The translations under genes and the position numbers were made by a program. Positions 35,122 through 46,277 of a stretch of DNA of 64,000 nucleotides are shown in pieces. The stretch spans positions 372,001 through 436,000 of the forward strand of contig JAANDG010000042.1 of assembly GCA_036852015.1 (NCBI GenBank). The letters run 5' to 3'. The notes below the pieces were generated by a model, which was not told the DNA's origin, did not search any database, and saw nothing but the letters and a program-made list of their open reading frames with translations. The number at the start of each line of letters is the position of its first letter. Positions within the stretch are counted from its first letter, which is position 1. The DNA is from Pelodera strongyloides. Lineage: Eukaryota > Nematoda > Chromadorea > Rhabditida > Rhabditidae.

Positions 35122-38100
35122 ATGCCGATGATGGAGCTACTGTGATAACTGATACTATAAAGGAGGACACGGACGCACACGAACCGAAAAGTTGTCCTCA
35201 ACAGACAGTAAAGGTAAGATTTTTTTTAATGTTTTCACATCTCAGCGTGCATTATGCATATAAATGTACCGTTCAGCAAAATTGCTGAAAATAATAAGCT
35301 TTATAACAGGTTTTAACAAAATTTCCAAATCCCATTTCCTCTCAATTTGTCTTGAGGTTTATTGTAAACTCATTGATTGTAAAGTGCCTGATAAGTGCTC
35401 ATGAATTCATTCCAAGGGTGAGAACCAATTTTCAGAATTCCATAATGTTGTACTAATTTTGTGGAGCACATACCACTGTAGCGCACTCATATAATTAATG
35501 TGCCGGTCATTGCATAATGTTACAAAATAGCAAAGCGAAAATAGGCAACGATTTCTTAGAAATATTACGGTTGTGATGATGAAGAAGAAGAAACAGAACG
35601 ACCAAAAACATGGATTGAAAAGGTTAAACAATTGTGCTCCCTATCAATGGGACCGTCATAGGGGTGTGCACGGAGATCTAACATTCAATATTGCTCACTA
35701 GACATGTGTTTTTGTTTTACATAACTACATATAACATGCACATTTTTCGTAATACAGTTTACACCCGTTTCTTGTTTACTGGGATGTCCTGGGCATTTTC
35801 TAACCGGTGTTTAACCCATCTAACTGACAGTCAGTCTAACATTCGGACAAACAATGCGGATTCCGGAGAGAACAAAACAGATTCTTTTTCAGTATATCAA
35901 AATTCTTACTCCTCACGTGATTCTGGTCGCCGTTTTAATTGGATACTTATGTCTCGGGGCATGGATATTAATGCTTCTGGAAACACGGACAGAACTCATG
36001 GCCAGGAGTAAAAAATTAGTCAGGTAATATTAGAAGCTTTCTTGCGAAAACCGGTACATGCCATCTAGATTTGAAACGTTTGTTTGACCAATGATTTTCA
36101 GGTTAACAAACATGATGACAAACTTTACCTCTGAGTCATGGCGTATCGTCAATGAAGCTCAAGAAGGTGTGAGACGGGTAGAACACGAGGAATGGTCTTC
36201 TGTATTTAAGTGCGTTTCTCGGCAGTACACTAACATTTAGTAGACTCGTTTCCTCCATACTGTAGTTTAGTGCGTATCTATCAAACTATGTAATGCCCCA
36301 CTTCATCTTATATCAAACTTCCACTTCAGAGAATATATGTTATCCGTGTCGGAGGTGGTTGATGATCGTCGGCCAATCAGGAGAGAAATGTATCGACCAG
36401 ACGATCTAAAAAATCTACATAATAAATGGACATTTCCAACAGCGTTGCTTTACGTCTTAACAGTGCTGACCACTTGTGGTAGGATCTTGTTTGGCATTTG
36501 CCTCCATCAGGTCTGTTTTGAGGCGGTGTGTGTGGGGACTCAGACTTCTATCTTCTGAGACTTGCCCTTCTACTTGTCCCGAAACCGAAAGACAATCATT
36601 TGCATTCAGGTTATGGCGAAGTTTCCGTCGACACTGATGTCGGCAAGGTGTTCGCTGTTGTCTTTGCTCTGGTCGGAATCCCGCTGATGTTCATCACTGC
36701 CGCTGATATTGGAAAATTCCTTTCAGAAACGTTGCTTAAGTTTGTGGCCAATTGGAATAAAATGACGAGGAAAATTAAGGTAATCGATTGTCGACTTCCA
36801 TGTCTCATCGCCTAAAATGTTGACGGCTGGCTAGTAACTTTTTTTCGGCATACTGTTCTTTTAAAGGGCTAATATTTTCTTGTATTTGCAGCAATTTCTG
36901 TGCCGAAACCGTTATAGTCGACGAAAATCCATGCAATCATCCAATGGGAATAGCGATACGATGGAAATTCTGGGAATGGATGGCACTGAGGAGAAACTTT
37001 GGTTTCCTATTGGTAAGCCGCCTCTCTTATGAATAGAAAACTAAGCAAAGCGAAAACACTCGATTGTCTGTTTTTGTTATTGAACATATAGCGTTGACAC
37101 GCTTTTCACTTTGGATTCAATCTAAAAACATATTCGCCGTATCAGAACTACTATCAGAACACTATCAGAACTTACACTTACACTATCAGAACTCACACTT
37201 TATGTAAACACAACTGCGTCATTTTAGGTGCCTATGTGGCTTGCATATGTCTATATTGCTCAATGGGCTCAGCAATGTTCATCAATTGGGAGAGAAATTG
37301 GTCATTCATTCACGCTTTTCACTTTGGATTCAATCTAATTGTCACGGTTGGATTGGGAGATATCGTCGTCAAGGATTACATATTTCTCTCCCTCATTGTA
37401 GCATTTGTGATTGTTGGTAAGAAATCTTATTGTTTTTCTTTTCTTTTTACCCTTCTGTTTTGTTGTCCACATATGGTTGGCAAGTTTGTAGAAGTCTGTA
37501 TAATGTTGAGTAGCAACATAATGATGATAAAAAGGTGGAGCACGGGTGTTGCTCTTTTTACTATTCTTCTAACATTACGTCTTATTAAGGTCTATCCGTT
37601 GTAACAATGTGCGTTGACCTGGCTTCAACACATCTCAAAGCGTACTTCACTCGAATTCACTACTTTGGAAGAGCGAAGAGATTTTTGGGGATGAGCGAGG
37701 AACTAAAGGAAATTGTCGCATTACTTGGAGCCATGAGGAGGAAAAAGGGCGGAAAGGTGTGATTTCCGTTTCCGGGGAGGGCTTATCCATTGAATGACAA
37801 TAACCATTCTATAACTATCCTTCGCTAACAGGACATTGAGCTTGAAAGATTTTATGGAGAGTGACCATGACGTTGGGGTTACACACGGAATAGAAATAGA
37901 AGGCTATTGGGTGGCCACATCGTCCTATTACCCACAACCATTGCTTTGATCAAGCAAAGGCTCAGAAGACCTTGTATATATAGCAACGATGAATAACAGA
38001 AACTCAAGGATTCATATATCCAGGTCACCTGGAATGATGTGCGCGACTTCCTCGATAATGAACTTCGAGACCGGCCCTTCGAACCGCATGAGTTGCTTAT

Positions 38101-38372
38101 GAAACTCAGGTTTATTGATGAAACGAGTTCCGGTAGGTTCAATATCCTTTCATACACTAAAATACTATTGTAGACATAGAACTATGACAACTATAGATGG
38201 ATCTAAGAGGGCAAGAGAAAATAAGCAGCTTCTTCTTGACATTCATGAACAAGTTTCATTCTGTAATATTACGACCAGGCAAGCGATAAAAAGGGAGAAT
38301 TTCTTAGCAAGGTGTTTCCAACTGACATCAATGTTGTGGCTTGCTTTTGTCATCGTGCTAGATTATTTGTAA
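35122..38372 (+). CDS. unc-58: Two-pore-domain K+ channel family (TWK/K2P), UNC-58-like: shared core exons
   Basis: K2P subunit of the plasma membrane; two subunits form one pore (known). Exons 35122-35213, 35893-36023, 36102-36209, 36330-36478, 36610-36779, 36892-37012, 37228-37416, 37590-37756, 38024-38132, 38197-38372 are all in phase and give 470 residues after the first-exon join (G|AT gives Asp). Order: acidic linker; TM1 (VILVAVLIGYLCLGAWILML); extracellular cap loop; pore 1 with filter TTCGYGE; TM2 (VGIPLMFITAADIGKF); cytoplasmic loop; TM3; pore 2 with TVGLGD; TM4; C-tail. Cys in filter 1 replaces the usual Ile/Val. I recall this cysteine as the hallmark of C. elegans UNC-58, where it causes Na+ permeability. 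The pore is split between two exons at TTC-G. The last exon is uncertain: a donor near 38311, or a different acceptor after 38132, could change the C-terminus. Another TWK paralogue is possible. Confidence 0.85.
37140..37200. repeat. Short tandem repeat (TATCAGAAC units) in a K2P intron
   Basis: Four irregular copies of CTATCAGAAC-like units in the intron 37013-37227, beside a 28-bp copy of the following exon at 37098-37125 (identical to 37311-37338). Confidence 0.7.
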
Positions 38373-40318
38373 GTTATGGTGCCTTGACTTCGTAATTTTC
38401 ACAATAATAATTCGGCTTCGTTATTCCTATTAAAGTTGGCTTTCTGGACACGTGGAGGCAAGCTTCCTGTGCGCTTTCGGCTGTAAATGTTTCGTTCGCT
38501 TTATTCCCTTTAGTTTACGCAAATTTTCAGTGTTTGCTTTTGCCGTTTGTACTTTTGTTGAAACCGTTAGCACAATCCGATCCTTTCTTCCCGCGAACAA
38601 GCTTTATCCCATACACGCCCCAACACACCGTTGATGCCAACATGAAAACAGGGACAATCCTGAGAACAACTATTTGTATAAAGTGTTTTAGCCCCATCTG
38701 CCAGAAAGTAAGCGTTTTCTTTTCTCAAATGCAGGCATGGTTAACTTGATTAACCGTGTCTAATTGCGGACACCCATTGAATACAGGATTTCGGTGAGCA
38801 ATAGAAAAAGAACTAATCACAAATAACCACTGCCACCACATCAACATATCGTTTGCGTTTTTTTTTGTATATCAATATTCTGACTTCTCACTTTTGTCCA
38901 CGCAGTCATTCACCTGTGTGACTCTAGAGTGTGCTTAGACTTGGACCCAGATCCATTTTATTCTTGCATGGAAGTTGAGCTTTTCTCGCTGGAATGATTC
39001 TAATCGGCACTTATATTAATCACTTTTGCAGGATTTTTAAACAAAATTACTGCACGTTTTTGCAAGCAAATACACGGTTATGTTTGCGGTTTGCAAATGA
39101 TTGGATTTGCTTGATACTGATTGTGCTTAAAAATGTTCATAGAACTTTTTTGGGAAGTTACAAATAGGTATCAAGCAATCCAGTCTTCATGTATGACAGC
39201 CGTTTACTTTCGTTAATATGATCTATTTAGGTATGTCAACGATTCGGCACAACTCGTTCCAGAGCGATTTCTTCCGGGAAACAGAGTACATAAGGAGGGC
39301 AACTGCTCTACGGCCTGAACAGCCAGCATACTTGTAAAATTAACGAGAGCTTTGTCTTCATCAACAGCCAATTTAATTTCTTGACTTCTTTGTAATGGTA
39401 CCTTACACATCCGTTTGCTGCCCATCACTGAGGCTTTGTTTTTCTATTGTGATTTCATAATTGAGCTCACTAATCATAAGTTTGAAAAGAGAATAATCGG
39501 CACGCATAAAAAATTAAAGGAAAATTTAAAAGAATGTGCCTGATTATTATTTTTTGTTGGAAAGGGACAAATTTTGTGTGTTTCCTCTAATATGTCTTTC
39601 ATTGAATTGTGTTCTCATTGATCAAAAAAATGTTTTGTTTTTGACAAATAGGATTGTAAAATCAATAAATGTGTATGTTTCTAGGGATATTGTAGCAAAT
39701 GTAGTTTGTTCTGATGTGTAGGCTAATTTGTTCTTCAGTCTACTGCATTCTAAGCGTTGAGCCGACTAAAATATTTGCAAGCAATTGACAATTTCCCATT
39801 GGTTTATTGATTTCATATCGAAGTTTCTTTAAAAATAGTGCTTGTAATGAATGATTTTGGTTTGAAAGCCATAATTGTGTTTATTTGAGTCATATATTCT
39901 AGTCAAGTTCGATCTCCATATGAAACGCTCTAGTCATTACACACATATAGGTTTTAGCATTAACTCTCCTTACTGTTTAAAAACCGTTTGTTACCAACAG
40001 GTTTCAACTTTTGATTGTTCCGTTCAACGCCTCGCATATGCTGGATCAAAGATGCATTTGATTGCATAAACAGTTCATAAAATGTATGGTGTTGTTCATA
40101 TCATTGTTTTGTGGCTTATACCTGTACAAGTTTTGCCAACCATTTCGTCACCAAGAAATGACTGTTTTGAATGTCTTGTATGGTACAATGGAATAATATG
40201 TTAACAAATCACTGAAGTTACCAATTAAAGCATGTCTTCATTGATCATGCGTAATAGTAAACGTAGCATGATTTATCGACTAACATGAAATCGATACGTC
40301 CAGTTTTTCAATGATCCT
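38373..40318. other. Intergenic region between convergent K2P and NHX genes
   Basis: 3' flanks of two genes pointing at each other. No convincing gene. On the minus strand 39213-39428 is an open frame of about 70 codons (MGSKRMCKVP...) with plausible composition but no splice or homology support. Confidence 0.5.
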
Positions 40319-43300
40319 CTAAATAACATTGTTTCTTCTGTGTCTGAACTCGGAACTCGGGTTTCGCAATGATCGAAACGACGTAGTTGATGCATCAAAC
40401 TCTGTAGGTGGAGAACGAGGCTGGAAAAGGAAGATTCCAAGAAGAAAACAACGAGTCTAGTGGTCTAATAAGGTATTTCAACACACACTTTTTGGATATA
40501 ATCGCCAAAAATCGCCTAGAATATACCTAACGACGACAACGGTGCACACTGCAGGACTAAACGGAATAATGAAAGCACCGGGAGAATAAGTAGCAAACTT
40601 TTTTTTCCTATAATTTATTCATCACTCTCTAGAAAACCCACATATGATGTTCAGAGGTGCCCACAGAAAGTATGAACTGTCTCATGCATAATTAATGGTT
40701 ATAAATCTTACCGTATCGTGCTCGTGGTTGAGCTGTCGCATATAATCATCTTCAATATCATCTGCTGGATTATCTGACGGTTGTACAATTGGAGTTCCCT
40801 CTCTTTGCAGTTCCTTCAGTTTTCTATCCAATAATTCACTGAACATCGTGTATAGGCTCTCCATGTTGGCACTCGGCAACTAAATAAGTTTTTTAGACTA
40901 TACATTAAAATTAAAATTATATGATCTAAATTCGCGGTTTGTAAAAAAATGACTCATTTCTCTTACGTTTGCGGCAATCTCATCTGATGGTGAAATGCGA
41001 GAAGTAGAAGCTGGGGCGTTGTTAAAATCGTATTTATTGAAGGTTGTTGGGCTCTTGGGCCTAAATTCAGTAACATATAGAACCTGAATATTTGTATTCC
41101 TTTCAAATAACGATAAGCTCTATGTATGAGCTTCACGACGCTTTAATACGAAAATCACACTCACTCCTCTTCGATTTTCGGCAGTTTCGTCTTTTCTGGG
41201 TATTTCTTTTGGATCATATGACTCATATTCATTGCTTCTTCCAGTGTGATCTTGGCATAGGCACGCACTATCTTGGAAGCATCAAAATTCTTCTTTTTCT
41301 CATTTCTCATGAAGAGTGGTCGAAGGATTTTGGCATTCAGGCGCTCAAAGCTGAAACAAATTGTTATCTTAATCTTTCGGTCTTCTTGATTATGGGAATC
41401 AGTGGTCTTGCCCTCTGCCTTCTGTATTCGATAAACAATACCCTACTTGTCTCGAATTGTGTAGTGCCCTTTTATGCCAATAATATCCTCCAACCCAGAC
41501 ATCATGTAGTCGAGGTACTGCAAATTTCTAGTATAAACAAAAATGGGAGGATTTGTATTAAACTTATAGCTCTAATATTACACGTTAGTAAATAAAACGG
41601 GTGAAGTGACATTTGCTCGCCTTGTTATAGACACTTTCGGTCATAGTGGGTGTACTCTGATCTGCTTTTTTCACATCCAGCCAGTTAACCAGAGGACGGA
41701 TTGTGATGCCCTAAATAGCAGATGTATTATAAAACTCCCTGCGTATTTTCTTCTTTTGGACAAAACGTTGAGGACATAGGATAGATAGGAATTCACATCA
41801 GAGGGAAACAATATATGTTTACCATTTTTCATCGTTATTTCGGAAGTAAAGTTTAAGGAAACTTGTCGCCTTAGTTTGCCCTATCGCTTAAGAATTCAAT
41901 GTTGGATACCTGGAGAAATACGGTAAAGTAGATGACTGCAATAGTTGTTGTGACAAAAACATTCTTTGCCGGAACAAGGTTGTCGGGAATGGACACTGCT
42001 AATCCATACGCAATCGCACCCCGAAGACCACCATATGAAAGTACGAACTGATCCACCTGAATACCAAAATTAGCTGCCAATTTGTTTTCCTATGTAGCCA
42101 AGCTTATACTGAACCATGCGTTCGAGAAGTTATATTTCAAATGCATTTCTTAATCACTGAAACATCCGTACCATTGAGAATTTTTTGCCACGCACTTTGT
42201 TTAAGAAGAAACATTGCACTATCACACCTGAAATAAAAAGGTTTGCTAAACAATCTGAACAAGAATACAAGCATTCAATATGCACTGTAAAACGTCGACA
42301 ATAAAGAAAAGGAAAGAGGTGAATTTGTCTTACCCACAGTCCTCCAAACAAGACAGAATACAATAGTTGCACACACGAAGTATGTGTCCCATTGGAAATG
42401 TTTTTGCATGCTCGAAAGGCCAAGGAACAGGAAGATGACCTATTTAAATAATGGGTTAGATACGGCTCAGAAAGTAGTTTTCATATTAAAACAACACGCA
42501 ATAAAGGTACATTTGAACTGTACTAACTCACGTCAAAGTAATCTACATGATTGTGTGAGCCTCTGTTGAAGAAAATTTAGTGCATTTATTTTGCAAACTA
42601 GTTGTCATTTTTCAAACATTGGACCGTACTATCAAGTAACACATACGTGTTTGTTTCAATTTGGATAAACTATCCCAAATCTTACCGTTTCAGAGCTCTG
42701 CGCTAGCATTTTTACAAAATATTTGACCGAACTATTGGCTGCTGGAGAAATATTTCCCTTGACATACTGCTTCATCACCATTCCACACACGGCAATCCTA
42801 AACCAAGTAACGGCATTGCGACTGTTGTCTGGCTGCCAACCCAATGAGCTTAAATTTGAATAAAAAATGGAACAAGAGGTGTTCATGAGTTCCTCATATT
42901 GCCCTTTTTGCTGGTAAATAGAGGCAATAAACTAACGCAATAATTGACGACACCGAGAACCATTCTGCTGTTAGATATGCCATATACGGGATAAGGAAGA
43001 CGAAGACTGTGCTCAACACATTCATATGCTCTGTAAATCTGAAATGATTTTTTAATGCAAGTTGGAGGTTTACAATGCGGTACATTCGTGTATCAAAGGA
43101 ACAACGGTGTGACTACAAGACGAAGCGATCCGTGAGCTCACTTCGTTAGGAAGCTGCACATAAACGCGAATACAATTCCGATAAAAGTTCCTCCGAGTGC
43201 AACAATAAAGAATGAACATCCACCCGCAACATAGTCACGTTCCTAAACAATGCATTGGCTATAAATCATGGAGGTGGTGTTCTCTGGTGATCAAGCACTG

Positions 43301-45224
43301 GGAGTTTGAAACTTGCGCTATACTACTTGGTTTACCGCACCCATGAGTGAGCGGCACAACAAATGATTTAAGAGAGCCTGGTATCGAACGGCAATCAGTA
43401 TGGCACACCTCGCCTAATGTAATCACCAAAACATTTAAATAAAAATCACACAAAGGTTTTTCAAGCTTTCTTTGTTTCTATGTATTTCCAAAATATGAGC
43501 TTTGCTGTCACCGTATTGCCTTATTAGATGTTACTACCCCCTCAGCTTACCGTCAAATTTTCCTGTCCTTCTATTTTGTAGGATTTGAATAAGTTGTAGA
43601 GGACCTGAATGGGAAACTGATTCAATAAATCAGCATATCTTTACAAATACCATGCTCACGCCGTTCAGTATTTCATGCATAGTGTTAGGTAAAGTTGCGT
43701 TCTATTCCTGTTTTTTTTTAATAATACCAGTACGACTGTTCCTCACCACTGTCACTCCGTCGTTGAAAAGTGCTTCTCCGAAAACGTTAACGAACAGAAA
43801 TTCATTGACGTGAATTTCCTCGAACACTGGAAAAATACAGTGCACCAAGAAACATTTTAAAAAAATGATTACCAAGTCTGTTACTTAATCTTGAGAAATT
43901 AAAAGTCTGACCTGCAATAACTGCAACCGGATCAACGGCAGAAATTAACGCAGCGAACAAAAATATATCGAGAATGTCAAATTGAATGCTGAAGTAGTTG
44001 TAGGGTTGGAGGTACCACAGTGAAAGGCCTAAAACTTATGTTAGTTGGCGGCGCTCACAGTATAGTAGCCATATCGTATCTATCTTCTCCGAAATACGAA
44101 CTTAAAAGTTTGAAGTCGCTCGGTCATATTTTCAAAACTTAACATATTCGAGGTTCGGCACGCATAGAATTGACAAATTAGAACGACTACTTCTGTGTAT
44201 CAACACAATTCTGAGAGATGACGAAATTGTCGAGGTGTTTCACCATTTTGAGCCAAAAACAGTCATGGAATGCACAATGCATATCACCGTACATAATTTA
44301 ATAAATAGTTGAGAGCCACTGACTACTATAACGCAATGTGCACACCGACCAATAGCTGCTGTGTTAAATATCGTTCCCACAACAGCAAATAACATTACAG
44401 AATCCAGATTCTCGAATAAAGCGCGATTTGGCATAAAATAACCTAAAACAAATATTTGGATAAACTTCCAGTTTTGAAGGACAACGTTTTTATCTACCAC
44501 AAAACGAATGAACGTTGGCTAGATAAGCGTAAACAATTACCTAAATAACAATATAGCGGGGAGTAAATTTAAAAGGCAAATATTTAATAAGAATATTCGC
44601 GAAAATAGTCAAAAAGGTTTTTAAACAATTTTAAAATGATAAACCTTTCAACAATTGCGACAATTGTACACACAAACACACTTTAAAAACCACATACCTG
44701 CATCAAATATGATTGGAGGTAGTAAATATATAAAGAAGACATGATGTGTAAGAGTATATAGCTCTACGTCGATTTGCAGCAATTTTAATAATCCTCCGAC
44801 TGCCAGACCAACCACAATCAGGAGTGCAGATTCAGGACAAACATGGGTAATTGGCCCCATTAGATTAAATACTGAAATTGAAATTATTGTTAGAAAAGTA
44901 ACTAATTGGCTGTAAAATAACTATTTTAAAACAGTACTTTAAAACTTACATATTTTTGCTCCGCTAGCTAGAAGAAGCCAGGCGGCGATAACGTATGGAG
45001 TCTTCACATGGTCCCACTGAAGGGTCACTAACTGCAATTGAAACAGTCACATTTTTTCAAAATTCAGCACAACGCCGCTACGATTCCCAAAAAGTGCATA
45101 AGTATAAACGCACCTGAAATCCCTGAGTCGGGGCATCTTTTTGCGAAGTTGTGGAATTTTCAGCTGCTGATGCTAGACCGTATGCAATATAGCAGAGGGC
45201 AATACACGTCCAACATTTCCACAT
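40319..45224 (-). CDS. Na+/H+ exchanger, NHX/SLC9A plasma-membrane type
   Basis: Exchanges extracellular Na+ for cytosolic H+ (family knowledge). 19 in-phase exons, high to low: 45114-45224, 44950-45031, 44698-44871, 44350-44442, 43912-44028, 43747-43826, 43551-43604, 43142-43242, 42937-43038, 42686-42797, 42334-42439, 42172-42227, 41910-42056, 41621-41710, 41447-41517, 41165-41350, 40967-41060, 40712-40879, 40319-40420; 681 residues. The N-terminus is a hydrophobic signal segment ([14 protein letters not shown]). Signatures in order: [59 protein letters not shown] (Asp-Pro ion site), [71 protein letters not shown]. The C-tail is acidic and ends RHRRNNVI. The intron after exon 41621-41710 uses a GC donor. 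An acceptor-like ACATTTCAG about 16 bp before the ATG could take a spliced leader. Which C. elegans nhx gene is orthologous is not clear. Confidence 0.92.
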
Positions 45225-45952
45225 TTTACAAGCCAAATCTGAAATGTCGTTTCTTTCGAAAGCAGGACTTTCAGAGGTAGAAATCGAAAATACTAAACAA
45301 AAGTACATAAACAAATATATTATCACTCTGGTTGATTTATTTACACACATCTTCAGTATATAGATTTTTCTCTTGTCTGAATCTAAAATTTTGTTGGAAA
45401 TACAGAAAAAAACCAGTTCCAGCCGAGATAAACATTTATGAGGTACGGTTTCTTTTATAATGGTTTGTCGTTACAAAACAACATGGAACAACATGGTGAA
45501 TACGAGGGTCACGCATGACATATAATTTCCTTCAATTCAACTATAATTTTGAGCACGGTAGTGGATATGGCGAAACAGAAAAACATTCGAAGGCAATTTT
45601 GTTTTAAATTTCATAAGAGAAGGAAATTTCACATGGATCAAAGAGAAGGACACGAATTGGCTTGTCTCCGTCAGTCGGTTAGCACTGCCTGTTCGACTTA
45701 ATTTGTTACGAATATCATGTTATATATGCTAAATTAACATTTTCTTTCGCGCTACCGATGATCAGACATGTATTCGCTATTCGCTAGGTTTATAATAGGA
45801 CCATTACACATTAAGGTTGCATATACATAATCAATGAAAACTGACAGGACAACAAAGGAAATAGACCCTAGTTTATTACTTTGTACTCAAAGTGCACCGC
45901 CTGCAATACACAAATCGAAAATAAAATGAATTTCGGCGTTCGCCATGTATTC
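45225..45952. other. Intergenic region upstream of NHX
   Basis: Presumed promoter region of NHX and 3' flank of the small membrane-protein gene. I see no further gene or distinctive repeat. Confidence 0.5.
45872..45877 (-). terminator. Poly(A) signal of the small membrane-protein gene
   Basis: AATAAA on the minus strand, about 75 bp after the TAA stop at 45953. Confidence 0.6.
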
Positions 45953-46157
45953 TTAGTTGTCATCAGTCAAGCCTAGCGTTCCTAATCCCACAACAATCAA
46001 AGAATTGGCGAAAATCACTCTACGGAACAAATTCCACGGTGGCGGCGTTGACAACATGAGGGCGTTAATATCCGTGGTATCCAGGTTAGTTTGTGTTAAA
46101 ACTCCTGTCTCTTCCATCTTCTCAGCGAGCAGCCAACAGAATTCAGAATTTATTCTG
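45953..46157 (-). CDS. 54-residue single-pass membrane microprotein, single exon
   Basis: Minus-strand ATG at 46117 to TAA at 45953: 54 codons, missed by a 60-residue cut-off. A splice acceptor (CACATTTCCAG) 40 bp before the ATG looks like a spliced-leader site, and AATAAA follows about 75 bp after the stop, so the unit is a complete minimal gene. The protein has an acidic, Thr-rich N-terminal part (MEETGVLTQTNLDTTD), a PPPWNLFRR motif, one hydrophobic helix (VIFANSLIVVGLGTLGL) and a short acidic tail. The layout, with basic residues before a C-terminal helix, recalls small mitochondrial outer-membrane proteins such as TOM subunits, but I do not recognise it. Start context GAGAAGATGG is good. 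Confidence 0.65.
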
Positions 46158-46277
46158 CTGGAAATGTGATAAACCGTGCGCTTCTACCATCCAAGAATGA
46201 ACATACACTGTTGCGCGCATATATGCGAAGCTGTCGGTGATTTATTAAGCAACTCTAGATAGGGAATGCAACAAATA

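Noticed and set aside
41092..41595. 167-codon plus-strand open frame
   Set aside because: Antisense of NHX exons 41165-41350 and 41447-41517, which encode the conserved NHX C-terminal region.
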